A stretch of DNA of 51,067 nt from HGM13006 sp900757695. GTDB lineage: Bacteria > Bacillota > Clostridia > Oscillospirales > Oscillospiraceae. The stretch spans positions 1-51,067 of the forward strand of contig CAUHNW010000020.1 of the NCBI GenBank assembly GCA_959607825.1. The letters are read 5' to 3'. Below, piece by piece: positions 6,653 to 14,347 of the stretch; position 1 is the stretch's first letter; each line of letters begins with the position of its first letter. The notes beneath the pieces are model-generated. The model searched no databases, was not told the origin of the DNA, and saw nothing but the letters and a program-made list of their open reading frames with translations. The position numbers and the translations under genes are program-made.

Positions 6653-8167
6653 TCAGTTTTCCGCCCAGTCGGGCTTGCTGCCAAGGGCGCAGGAGAGCAC
6701 CTGCTCCCGGGTCAGCTCCGGGGTGATCCGCAGCTGTGCGGTCTTTTTGCCCTCGGAGATGGTCACCACGCTGTCGCAGACGCCCATGATCTCCTCGATC
6801 TCCGAGGATACCACGATGATGGCCATGCCCTGCTTGGCAAGGCCCGACAGCAGGCCGTAGATCTCGGACTTGGAGCCTACGTCAATGCCGCGGGTGGGCT
6901 CGTCCACGATCAGCACCTTGGGGTGCATCATCAGCCACTTGGCCACCACGACCTTCTGCTGGTTGCCGCCGGAGAGGTTGCCCACCAGCTGGCTCACCGA
7001 TGGAGCCTTGATGGAGATGGACTGCATATATTCGTCCGCAGCGGCCCGCTGCTTCTGCCGGTTGATGACCCCGAATTTCGACAGCAGGGGCAGACGCACC
7101 AGCGTCATGTTCAGCAGGATGGAGAGCTTCAGGGCAAGGCCCTCTTTCTTCCGGTCCTCGGTGCAGAAGCCGATGCCTGCGGAGATGGCGGCGGCGGGAT
7201 CACCGCCCCGGAGGCGCTTGCCGTCCAGCAGCACCTGACCGCTCCCATATTTGTCCACACCGAAGATGGCCCGCATGATCTCGCTTCGGCCTGCGCCCAC
7301 CAGTCCGAAGAAGCCCACCACTTCGCCCTTCCGGACGGTGAAGGAGATGTCCTCAAAGACCCCCTTCCGGGTGAGGTTCTGTACGTCCAGCATCACGTCG
7401 CCGATCTCCGCCTGCTCCTTCTGATACAGGTGCTGGAGGGGGCGGCCGATCATGCTGGCAATGAGCTGCTCCTGGGTAAACTCGCTCTTGTCCCGGGAGA
7501 CGATGTTCTTGCCGTCCCGGATGACGGTGATCCGGTCGGAGAGATAGAGCACCTCGTCGAGCTTGTGGGAGATGTACACCACGGCGATGTTCTGATCCGT
7601 GAGCTTTTTGATGACCCCGAACAGGGTCTCGGTCTCGGACTCGGACAGGGAGGAGGTGGGCTCGTCCATGATGATGACCCGGGCGTTCCGGGTCAGGGCA
7701 CGGCCAATCTCGATCATCTGCTGCTGACCCACGGAAAGGTCTCCGGCAATGGTCTTGGGGGAGATGTTCATATCCAGCTGGGAGAGAATCTCCGCCGTCC
7801 GGCGGTAGAGGGTCTTGTGATCCACCAGCCCGCCCTTCATGGGGAGATTGCCGATGAACAGGTTTTTTGCCACGTCCAGCTGGGGGGCAATGGACAGCTC
7901 CTGATAGACGCAGGACACGCCCATGGCGATGCCCTCCTGAGTGCTCTTCAGGTGCACCTCCTGCCCGTCAATGAGATACCGGCCGCCGTCGGGGGCGTGG
8001 ACGCCGGTGAGAACTTTGATGAGGGTGGATTTTCCGGCGCCGTTTTCTCCGCACAGGGAGTGGACTTCCCCCTCCCGTATGTCGAAGGACACGCCGTCCA
8101 GCGCCCGGACACCCGGGAAGACCTTTACAATGTCCTGGCATTGGATGATGGTTTTCGCTTCCGGCAA
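6653..8167 (-). CDS. Sugar ABC transporter ATP-binding protein, MglA/RbsA/AraG type
   Basis: 504 residues from TTG 8167, chosen because GGAGG lies eight bases upstream. An upstream in-frame extension would overlap the promoter itself. It has two fused ABC domains: the first with Walker A GENGAGKST, signature LSVGQQQ and Walker B VIIMDEPTS; the second with a degenerate Walker A (GLVGAGRSE), signature LSGGNQQ and LIVDEPTRG. The intact-plus-degenerate pair and ~500-residue length are standard for this family. First gene of the operon; energises uptake through the two permeases. Confidence 0.92.
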   Translation of the reverse strand: MPEAKTIIQCQDIVKVFPGVRALDGVSFDIREGEVHSLCGENGAGKSTLIKVLTGVHAPDGGRYLIDGQEVHLKSTQEGIAMGVSCVYQELSIAPQLDVAKNLFIGNLPMKGGLVDHKTLYRRTAEILSQLDMNISPKTIAGDLSVGQQQMIEIGRALTRNARVIIMDEPTSSLSESETETLFGVIKKLTDQNIAVVYISHKLDEVLYLSDRITVIRDGKNIVSRDKSEFTQEQLIASMIGRPLQHLYQKEQAEIGDVMLDVQNLTRKGVFEDISFTVRKGEVVGFFGLVGAGRSEIMRAIFGVDKYGSGQVLLDGKRLRGGDPAAAISAGIGFCTEDRKKEGLALKLSILLNMTLVRLPLLSKFGVINRQKQRAAADEYMQSISIKAPSVSQLVGNLSGGNQQKVVVAKWLMMHPKVLIVDEPTRGIDVGSKSEIYGLLSGLAKQGMAIIVVSSEIEEIMGVCDSVVTISEGKKTAQLRITPELTREQVLSCALGSKPDWAEN

Positions 8168-8185
8168 TTTGGATACCTCCAATCC

Positions 8186-8215
8186 GGCCTTTTGGGACAT
8201 CTGCCCAAAAAGGCC
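8186..8215 (-). promoter_or_regulatory. Inverted repeat between promoter and ABC operon start
   Basis: GGCCTTTTGGG (8186-8196) and CCCAAAAAGGCC (8204-8215) pair around a 7-base spacer, with one bulged base. It lies just downstream of the predicted transcription start and ends 14 bases before GGAGG. No U-run follows, so an operator or a leader RNA hairpin is more likely than a terminator. Confidence 0.6.
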
Positions 8216-8231
8216 CTTGAAATCTACGGAC

Positions 8232-8260
8232 ATTATAGTACATATTAGTGATAAATTCAA
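8232..8260 (-). promoter_or_regulatory. Sigma-A promoter of the sugar ABC operon
   Basis: Minus strand TTGAAT (8255-8260), 17-base spacer, TATAAT (8232-8237). The predicted start near 8225 leaves a leader of roughly 55 bases containing the inverted repeat. Confidence 0.8.
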
Positions 8261-8341
8261 CTTTAATTTTTATTTTCTTAATATAATTGAAATATGTATG
8301 CAAAAATGGCGAAAAGCCCGCCGAAAGAGCCGGGAAAAGTG

Positions 8342-8386
8342 GCGAAAGTGGCGAAAGTGGCGAAAGTGGAGAAAGTGGCGAAAGTG
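8342..8386. repeat. 9-bp tandem repeat, five copies
   Basis: GCGAAAGTG repeated five times (8342-8386; the fourth unit reads GAGAAAGTG), preceded by degenerate GAAAAG units from about 8310. It lies in the 290-base gap between the divergent ABC promoter and the toxin-antitoxin promoter. Frames through it (GES repeats on plus, PLS on minus) lack ribosome sites. Confidence 0.9.
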
Positions 8387-8443
8387 GGAAATCCCCATGG
8401 AGCCGCTCCGATTTTACTGCGGAAATAAGAGACCGGCACAGCA

Positions 8444-8465
8444 GGGCGCACCGGAGGGTGCGCCC
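8444..8465. terminator. GC-rich hairpin of uncertain function
   Basis: Perfect 9-bp stem GGGCGCACC/GGTGCGCCC with GGAG loop, followed on plus by CTTTCGC. No gene ends just upstream on either strand, so terminator function is uncertain; it may insulate the toxin-antitoxin promoter. Confidence 0.35.
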
Positions 8466-8492
8466 CTTTCGCTGTCTATCTATAATTTTAGG

Positions 8493-8520
8493 TTGAATTT
8501 CTCCTATTTTCTGATATAAT
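8493..8520 (+). promoter_or_regulatory. Promoter of the Phd-Doc operon
   Basis: TTGAAT (8493-8498), 16-base spacer, TATAAT (8515-8520); start about 30 bases before the antitoxin ATG. Autorepression by the antitoxin is expected for the family. Confidence 0.7.
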
Positions 8521-8556
8521 GGGGGTATCAATGGCAATGCCACAGGAGGTGCTTTT

Positions 8557-8799
8557 ATGCAAATTCATACAGAAAATCTGGTCTCCATCACAGAGGCCAA
8601 CCAGAACTTTTCCAAGGTAGCCCGGCTGGTGGATGAAACCGGTGCAGCGGTGATCCTCAAGAACAACGTCCCCCGGTATGTCCTGATGGACTATGCACAG
8701 TTTGCCTCGGCACAGGAAGGCCGGGAGGATACCGTGGAAGACATCGGCAAGCGGATTTTGTCCCGGCACCGGGCTGCTTTTGAGGAATTGGCAAAATGA
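8557..8799 (+). CDS. Phd/YefM family antitoxin
   Basis: 80 residues behind CAGGAGG. The N-terminal half (VSITEANQNFSKVARLVDET, AVILKNNVPRYVLMDYAQF) is the Phd DNA-binding fold. The C-terminal helix (residues 55-80) would cover the toxin active site. Its stop overlaps the Doc start by four bases (ATGA 8796-8799), the usual arrangement ensuring antitoxin is made first. Confidence 0.9.
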   Translation: MQIHTENLVSITEANQNFSKVARLVDETGAAVILKNNVPRYVLMDYAQFASAQEGREDTVEDIGKRILSRHRAAFEELAK

Positions 8800-9176
8800 A
8801 GCAATTGTCTGTTTCCGATGTTATGACCCTGCACCGGCTGCTGATTCGGGAAACCGGCGGCACGCCGGGGCTGCGGGATCAGGGGCTGCTGGAATCTGCG
8901 GTAAACAGTCCTTATCAGACCTTCGGCGGTATCGACATCTATCCGAGCTTGCCACGGAAAGCTGCCCAGTTGGGCTTTGGACTGATTCAGGATCATCCAT
9001 TTCTGGACGGTAACAAGCGTATAGGGATATTGGCGATGCTGACATTACTGGAGTGGAACGGCATTCTGACCGAATTTTCCGATCAGGAGCTTGTGGCAAT
9101 TGGGCTGGACACTGCCGGCGGCAAGCTGGATGCAGCAGCGTTGGAGCAGGAAATTCTGTCCCATGCGTCCTTCTGA
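8796..9176 (+). CDS. doc: Doc-type toxin (Fic family)
   Basis: 126 residues, the usual Doc length. The Fic-core motif HPFLDGNKRIG (His67 to Gly78) is intact, so catalysis is plausible. In Doc this motif supports phosphorylation of elongation factor Tu rather than AMPylation. Translationally coupled to the Phd-type antitoxin. No terminator is visible before the degraded gene downstream. Confidence 0.9.
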   Translation: MKQLSVSDVMTLHRLLIRETGGTPGLRDQGLLESAVNSPYQTFGGIDIYPSLPRKAAQLGFGLIQDHPFLDGNKRIGILAMLTLLEWNGILTEFSDQELVAIGLDTAGGKLDAAALEQEILSHASF

Positions 9177-9235
9177 ATTTACCAGTAATACCTCATACTT
9201 CTGTTTTATCCGTTTCCGGTTACAGCAGGTTCTTT

Positions 9236-9982
9236 ATGGCTCTGCTGAAGGAGGACAAGGTCTACCGGATCTATATGGCCGGGGATGACATGTCCCTGTA
9301 GGGCTACCGCATCGGCGACGTAGTCGACCGGGATGCCATGAAGGACTTTGCACGGCAGGTGGAGAATGACACGGGGAACCGCATCCAGTACTCCTTCCTC
9401 ATCGACAGCTACGGCGGCAGCAGACTGGTGGGCCTTGTGATCACCGACCAGAGCCAGCTGCCCCGGAACCCGGAGTGGGACGGCTATCCCAATGAGAACG
9501 ACCCGGAGGATGTGGCCCAGTGGACGGAGAAGTATGACGCCTACCGGGATGCCCTGTTCAACGCCCAGAACCCCTCCAAGGAGCTGCTGACGGCAGAATC
9601 CATGGTCTGCTTCCATGTCATCAACGCATTCCGTGCCTACTGGAACGTCCAGCCTCTGATCTACAGCGATATCGCCGCCGCTACGGCACAGGATCACAGC
9701 CAGTTCATGGCCTCCAACAACAACTACACCCATGACGATCCCAGCTGGCCCAGTCTGGCGGACAAGCTGTGCCATTATGGCGCCTCTCACATTGCCGCCT
9801 GCGGCGAGAACATCACCCATTCGGTCTCCATCGGCATCAACGCCTTTGGCAGCTGGCTTGGCTCAGAGGGGCACCGGGCCGGTATGCTCAGCTATACCTA
9901 TGCAGGGGTGGGCGCCGCCTATAATCCGGACAGCGACTACGGCATGTACTGGACCACCCACTTCTATAACACCTACGACTAA
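9236..9982 (+). pseudogene. CAP/SCP-domain protein, interrupted near its N-terminus
   Basis: From ATG 9236 the frame reads MALLKEDKVYRIYMAGDDMS, then hits TAG at 9299-9301. It continues in the same frame as GYRIGDVVDRDAMKDFAR to 9982. The downstream part (ATG 9338 onward, 214 residues) holds a CAP-associated segment and a CAP/SCP domain with typical AFRAYWNVQPLIYSDIAAATAQ, CGENI and GSEGHRAGML blocks. No signal peptide or membrane anchor precedes it and no ribosome site precedes 9338, so the secreted N-terminus is missing. Likely a decaying gene; expression of the 214-residue fragment cannot be excluded. Confidence 0.75.
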
Positions 9983-9998
9983 GCCGTAAAACCGCAGC

Positions 9999-10029
9999 AA
10001 GGGCTGCCTCCAATCGAGGCAGCCCTTTT
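9999..10029 (+). terminator. Terminator after the CAP-domain remnant
   Basis: 12-bp stem AAGGGCTGCCTC/GAGGCAGCCCTT with CAATC loop, followed by TT. It can serve both strands weakly and separates this gene from the convergent beta-helix gene. Confidence 0.8.
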
Positions 10030-10046
10030 GGAACCAATATGGAAAT

Positions 10047-12137
10047 TTATGCAGTGACGATGATCCGGCCGGTGTAGACCTTGCCCGGCTCCGGCACCAC
10101 CGGGGTGCCGTCAACAAGGACGGTGCCGAGGAGCTTGGACGTACCGTCCACCTCCAGCCGGGTCAGATAGTTCTGGCCCTTGGGCTGCCATGTGGAGCCT
10201 TCCAGCTTCACCCACACACCGTTGTTGACGGTGGGAGCGGGGGTGTTCATGAGGCCGCCCAGGTCCGTGGCGTCCCTGCCGATGATGCAGCCCTGGGTGG
10301 GGGTCAGTACTTCCGTTCCGATGGGGATCAGCTTGCCGCCTTCGTCATAATCCGGGGTGAAGTAGAACTTGGGCTCCGGCATGGGGGGCATCCCCTCCAT
10401 GGAGGGCATCTCGTCCATGGGCGGCATACCGGCCATATCCGGCCCGCTTTCGCCCTCGGCGGGCATGGGAGGCCCGAAGGAGGGCTTTTCCCACTTGCCT
10501 GCGATCTCATGGCCCGATGCATCCACGGGAATGCCGCCGTACTGGTTGTCGGCGGGCGCCATATAATAGGAATAGTGCTTGTGGGTGGACACGGAGGAGG
10601 TGATGGCGCCCTGGATGTCGCAGTCCTTGAAGTTCAGAATCAGGTTCTGGCCCCACCAGAGCATGCCCTCGCCGTTGGTCTCCACGGAGATGGAGTTGTA
10701 GAAGTCACCGTGGAGGGCGGTGCCGTTTTTCCCGTTGCAGGCGGTAAAGGTCAGCTGGGGGTCAGAGATCATGTTCTTCACATCGAACTTCCGGAACAGC
10801 TTCTGATCCTTCCGGTTGTAGCCATAGGGATCGTACTTGGGGTCCTTCTCCGGGGCCTTGGTGGTGTCCAGCAGCTCCGTAAAGGCCGGGGTGCCCATGC
10901 CCGGATCGTCACAGGTCATCAGCTGAACGATCACGTCATTCCGGGCGGTGAATTTGCTGTTCTTGACGTCAATGACCGGGGTGCAGGCCTTAATCAGGAA
11001 CGCAGCCCCCTCGGTGTCAAAGCTGGAGTCATGAACCTCGGTGATGCCGCATTCCGGCAGGGCGGCGGAGGAATCGTCCCCGGCCCCGGGCACATAGCGG
11101 ACGTTGTTGGTCTTGTGGTACATGACGCCGTACTTGGCCGTGACCTTGCAGCCGTCATACCAGCCTGCGGAGGCGTGCTCATTGGCCACCACGGCGGCAT
11201 AGGTGAGGCCGTATTTCTTTGTGGCATAGTCATAGACCACTCCGGTGTCCGGCAGGGCCGCCTTCAGGGCCTTGAAGGCATCGGAAGCTGCGGCATCTCC
11301 GATGGTGCAGCCGTAGAACCGGTTCCGGCAGCCGCCGATGGAATAGGTGGCGTAGCAGCTGGGGTCTTCGGTGCTGTCGGTGGTCACGTCAATGACGGAG
11401 TCCTTTACCTGCATCTCGATGGCATAGGTGCCGAAGGCCTTGGTGTCGCCGGTGTCGTCCACGGACAGGACGCCCCAGCCGTCGGACAGCAGGATGTCCT
11501 TTTCATAGCTTACATGGCTGTAGCCGTCGCACATGGTGGCACGGGCGTGGCCATCGGGGCTGATGCCCAGCATCCATGGGCAGGAGGACATGCCCTCTGC
11601 GGCCTGCTCATACTCCGAGCCGTTGGCCCGGATGAAGGAGTTTTTCACGCTGACGGTGAGGCCGTCCTCCGGGTTGGTGCCGCCGGCGAATACGCCGTGG
11701 CGCACGGCGCCCTTGCCGTCAAATACATAGCCGTCGGCGGTGAGATGGGTCTTGCCAAAGGCGCCAAGACCTGCGCCGAAGCCCTTGAAGTCGTTGCCGC
11801 CGGAGCCGTCGGCGGTCATGGTCAGGTTGGTTACGGCAAAGTCCGTGTCGTTGACCATCACGCCGTTAAAGTACCGGTTGTCGGAGTCGATGACGCCGCC
11901 GATGATGCCGGAGCCGTCAAAGCTGCCCCCGGTGATGGCGGCGGGAACGGACTGGCTTTCCTGTACCTTGCCCCCGTCTACAAACAGGGCGGTGCGATAA
12001 TTGCAGCTGCCCTTGGTCATGCCGCCCTGATACAGCCCGGTCTCCGGGGCAATGGGGTCGGTCTCATAGACGGCGGCGCCGGGGGTGCCCTCGGGGACTT
12101 CCTTCCCGCCGAGCAGGTATGTTTTCAGCTTTTCCAT
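10047..12137 (-). CDS. Large beta-helix-like protein, unknown function
   Basis: 696 residues, AAAGGAG before ATG. The body is a series of short turns and strands of right-handed beta-helix type (GGSFDGSGIIGGVIDSDNRY, VNDTDFAVTNLTMTADGS, VKNSFIRANGSEYE, VKDSVIDVTTDS, CTIGDAAA, VKNSKFTARNDVIVQLMTCD). At about residues 551-590 is a Met/Pro-rich insert (MPPMDEMPSMEGMPPMPEP). No signal peptide, anchor or transmembrane segment is visible, which is odd for a beta-helix protein, where substrates are usually outside cells. Its own promoter and lack of neighbours suggest a monocistronic gene. I do not recognise a characterised homologue. Confidence 0.8.
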   Translation of the reverse strand: MEKLKTYLLGGKEVPEGTPGAAVYETDPIAPETGLYQGGMTKGSCNYRTALFVDGGKVQESQSVPAAITGGSFDGSGIIGGVIDSDNRYFNGVMVNDTDFAVTNLTMTADGSGGNDFKGFGAGLGAFGKTHLTADGYVFDGKGAVRHGVFAGGTNPEDGLTVSVKNSFIRANGSEYEQAAEGMSSCPWMLGISPDGHARATMCDGYSHVSYEKDILLSDGWGVLSVDDTGDTKAFGTYAIEMQVKDSVIDVTTDSTEDPSCYATYSIGGCRNRFYGCTIGDAAASDAFKALKAALPDTGVVYDYATKKYGLTYAAVVANEHASAGWYDGCKVTAKYGVMYHKTNNVRYVPGAGDDSSAALPECGITEVHDSSFDTEGAAFLIKACTPVIDVKNSKFTARNDVIVQLMTCDDPGMGTPAFTELLDTTKAPEKDPKYDPYGYNRKDQKLFRKFDVKNMISDPQLTFTACNGKNGTALHGDFYNSISVETNGEGMLWWGQNLILNFKDCDIQGAITSSVSTHKHYSYYMAPADNQYGGIPVDASGHEIAGKWEKPSFGPPMPAEGESGPDMAGMPPMDEMPSMEGMPPMPEPKFYFTPDYDEGGKLIPIGTEVLTPTQGCIIGRDATDLGGLMNTPAPTVNNGVWVKLEGSTWQPKGQNYLTRLEVDGTSKLLGTVLVDGTPVVPEPGKVYTGRIIVTA

Positions 12138-12194
12138 GTTGAAAATCTCCTTTCAGGGGCGCAGACTGCCGGAGCGCCCGTACATATATCCTCC

Positions 12195-12223
12195 ATTATA
12201 CGGGGATCCCGGGCCTCCGTCAA
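12195..12223 (-). promoter_or_regulatory. Sigma-A promoter of the beta-helix gene
   Basis: Minus strand TTGACG (12218-12223), 17-base spacer, TATAAT (12195-12200), about 50 bases upstream of the ATG. Near consensus, so strong expression is plausible. Confidence 0.75.
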
Positions 12224-12317
12224 TTCTTTCGAGGTCAAACTACTCAAATGCACCTGCGGAAGCACATTTCAAACACTATGTTTCAGACAGAACCGCAATG
12301 AGCTTTACGGTATTATA

Positions 12318-12479
12318 GGCAATACCGCATAATTCGGCAAGGAGATTTGGCGAGAAATTTTTTTTCTGCAAATTTGTTGCGAAAGCGCAGGAATATTTTG
12401 TGTATTTCAAGGTTTTCGCAGCGGATTTGTGGGAAAAAAGGGCCTTCAAAGCCCGCAGACGCAATTGTGCGGTGTTGCC
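12318..12479. repeat. 162-bp terminal-inverted-repeat element, copy 1
   Basis: Left end GGCAATACCGCATAATTC (12318-12335) and right end GCAATTGTGCGGTGTTGCC (12461-12479) are imperfect inverted repeats. The same ends with a diverged interior recur at 43841-44000, including a shared TTTGTGTAT-TCAAG segment. Size and ends fit a MITE-like non-autonomous element. No clear target-site duplication is seen. Confidence 0.75.
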
Positions 12480-12505
12480 TTTATCAAATTTTAAGGTTTG
12501 GGAGA

Positions 12506-12534
12506 TTGCCAAAAAGGGACGGTTGTGGTATGCT
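12506..12534 (+). promoter_or_regulatory. Candidate promoter of the PAP2 gene
   Basis: TTGCCA (12506-12511), 17-base spacer, TATGCT (12529-12534), about 60 bases before the ATG. It lies just outside the right end of the inverted-repeat element. Confidence 0.45.
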
Positions 12535-12592
12535 TACACATGCAATTCCGGCGGTCCAGGGCCGCCAAGAGACATTACGGAGATTCCCAGCT

Positions 12593-13273
12593 ATGGAACA
12601 AACTGAAATGGTGGACTACCGGCAGCTGAGCCTGAAGACCCTCAATGAGCCCCGGTACAGTCACGTAAAGCTGCTTTTATTCTGGCCGTCCTTCGGCATT
12701 GTGTTTTACATATTGGAGCGGGTGTGGATCCGGGACGGCTATCATATCATGTCCTGCTCCCTGGACGCCCACATTCCCTTCTGCGAGTGGTTCGTGATCC
12801 CATACTTTTTCTGGTTTATCTTTATCATCGGCATGCACATCTATACCCTTTTGTACGATGTGCCCACCTTCCAGAAGTTCATCCGCTATATCGCCATTAC
12901 CTACTGGGCCTCGGTGGCGGTGTACATCCTGTTTCCCAACTGTCAGGAGTTCCGGCCCGTGGAGTTCACCCGGGACAACTGGATGGTCCATGTGGTGCAG
13001 TTCCTCTACGGCTTTGACACCAACACCAATGTGTGCCCCTCTCTCCATGTGGTTGGCTCCATGGCGGTGATGTTCGCCGCATGGCACAGCAAAAAGTTTT
13101 CCACAAGGGGCTGGAAGATTGCCTTTGGCATCATGGCCTTTGTGATCTCCGTCTCCACGGTGTTCCTGCGGCAGCACTCGGTGCTGGATCTGCTGGCGGC
13201 GGTGCCCATCTGCCTGATTGCGGCGTATATCGTCTACGGCAGGGAGGACAAACGAATCAAAGCTCAGGCATAA
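12593..13273 (+). CDS. PAP2-superfamily membrane phosphatase-like protein
   Basis: 226 residues from ATG 12593 with GGAG ten bases upstream; the longer open frame upstream runs through the repeat element and is not used. About six membrane helices. PAP2 signatures are present in loose form: an FRP block (FPNCQEFRPVEF), PSLH (NVCPSLHVVGSM) and RQHSVLDLLAA with the His and Asp of the third motif. Such proteins dephosphorylate lipid phosphates such as phosphatidate or undecaprenyl diphosphate at the membrane. Monocistronic, with a strong terminator; substrate unknown. Confidence 0.8.
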   Translation: MEQTEMVDYRQLSLKTLNEPRYSHVKLLLFWPSFGIVFYILERVWIRDGYHIMSCSLDAHIPFCEWFVIPYFFWFIFIIGMHIYTLLYDVPTFQKFIRYIAITYWASVAVYILFPNCQEFRPVEFTRDNWMVHVVQFLYGFDTNTNVCPSLHVVGSMAVMFAAWHSKKFSTRGWKIAFGIMAFVISVSTVFLRQHSVLDLLAAVPICLIAAYIVYGREDKRIKAQA

Positions 13274-13279
13274 AGCAAG

Positions 13280-13311
13280 GGAGCGCTGACGTTTGGTCAG
13301 CGCTCCAAATT
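13280..13311 (+). terminator. Terminator of the PAP2 gene
   Basis: 11-bp perfect stem GGAGCGCTGAC/GTCAGCGCTCC with GTTTG loop, then AAATTTTT. It lies between convergent genes. Confidence 0.9.
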
Positions 13312-13332
13312 TTTATCCGGTTCTTATGCTGC

Positions 13333-14001
13333 TTATTCCGCCGCCAGCTTTTTCTGGAGCTTTTCCATCAGGGGGAAGAACACGCCGCCCACGACGTTGC
13401 CCAGAGAGATCACGATCAGGTACAGGAGGCTCTTGCCCGGGGCAGAGAACAGCACCCCGGATACGGCCCAGTAGTACATATCCGCAATGGAGTGCTCCGT
13501 GCCGCAGAGGATGAAGATGGAGACCCCAAGGAAGATGGCCAGATATTTCCCCAGCTCATGGGGATTCTTGGCGTAGCCGTTGACGGCCAGATAGATGAAG
13601 ATGTTGCAGATGCAGGCCAGAAGGAAAATCGAGCCGAGACCGGTGGCCATTTTTCCCTCTACCATGGCCTTTGCGGTGACGTTGATGCCCGCCTCTGTGC
13701 CGCAGATGGTGGTGAGATTCTCCACCAGCGCAAGGAAGCAGGTGCCCACCAGATTGCCCAGCCAGATCACCAGCAGGGTGATGAGGTAGTCGGGCTTGTT
13801 GTCAAAGAGATAGCAGGCTTTGCCGGTAAACAGGTTATAGCCTCTGGTGCAGATGGCAAACAGACCGATGGAGAACAGCAGCGCCCCCACGATGTTGGCC
13901 CCCACAAACAGGTCCTTCACCCGCAGGAATACCGTGCCGCCCAGACCGATGCAGATGCCCGCCAGAATGGCATAGACAAAGGTAGCAAGATGTTTTTTCA
14001 T
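13333..14001 (-). CDS. Formate/nitrite (FNT family) channel, probably formate
   Basis: 222 residues, AAGAAGGAAGG upstream of ATG. Six membrane segments are predicted, with FNT landmarks: the NLFTG-type broken helix (TRGYNLFTGKACY) and the C-terminal GTEHSIADMYY containing the central pore histidine. FNT proteins usually have 260-285 residues, so this one is short at the N-terminus and in the loops. It lies next to and co-oriented with the formate dehydrogenase operon, which argues for formate import or export rather than nitrite. A 345-base gap from fdhA suggests its own transcription. Confidence 0.85.
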   Translation of the reverse strand: MKKHLATFVYAILAGICIGLGGTVFLRVKDLFVGANIVGALLFSIGLFAICTRGYNLFTGKACYLFDNKPDYLITLLVIWLGNLVGTCFLALVENLTTICGTEAGINVTAKAMVEGKMATGLGSIFLLACICNIFIYLAVNGYAKNPHELGKYLAIFLGVSIFILCGTEHSIADMYYWAVSGVLFSAPGKSLLYLIVISLGNVVGGVFFPLMEKLQKKLAAE

Positions 14002-14048
14002 AACGTTGACCTTCCTTCTTATTCAAATTGCAATAAAGCCTCGCAGAG

Positions 14049-14133
14049 TTTGCCGCCTTTGCGGCAAATAAAATCAAATGCATTTTGCGGAGGGGCGCAC
14101 CCCAGGGTGGCTTCTCTTGCCCCTGCGGGGCAA
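14049..14133. repeat. Intergenic palindromes upstream of the FNT gene
   Basis: The 345-base gap 14002-14347 has TTTGCCGC/GCGGCAAA (14049-14068) and TTGCCCC/GGGGCAA (14117-14133). It also contains the hairpins listed separately at 14262-14329. No promoter matching consensus well was found, and no coding frame is supported in 14134-14261. Confidence 0.4.
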
Positions 14134-14261
14134 TTCACCTTCTGTACACGACGCAAAATACAATATAGGACACAAGTGTGTTTGTTGGCCGCCTCAAGCG
14201 GACAACGGGCGTCCCCCAAGGGGATTTCCTTCGGGCACGCGCAGTGTCCGGCAAGAGACTT

Positions 14262-14290
14262 TGTCGAAAAACCCAACAGGTTTTTCGACA
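14262..14290. repeat. Perfect 12-bp hairpin, repeat-type
   Basis: TGTCGAAAAACC (14262-14273) and GGTTTTTCGACA (14279-14290) around CAACA. It may be a second-line terminator for fdhA or an interspersed hairpin repeat. Confidence 0.6.
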
Positions 14291-14297
14291 GTCTCAG

Positions 14298-14329
14298 GAG
14301 CTGGGGCATCCAGAGGGATGTCCCAGCTC
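14298..14329 (-). terminator. Hairpin terminator after fdhA
   Basis: 14-bp stem GAGCTGGGGCATCC/GGATGTCCCAGCTC (one G-T pair) with AGAG loop, 19 bases beyond the fdhA stop. There is no clean U-run. Confidence 0.55.
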
Positions 14330-14347
14330 TGGGTATTACTTCAAAAA

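Noticed and set aside
8287..8496. 69-codon frame through the GCGAAAGTG repeats (GES repeats)
   Set aside because: No ribosome site or promoter, composition set entirely by the tandem repeat, and it ends in the TA promoter.
12276..12512. 78-codon minus-strand frame across the first inverted-repeat element (and a 68-codon frame across the second)
   Set aside because: The two frames do not encode similar proteins after the shared ends; no ribosome sites.
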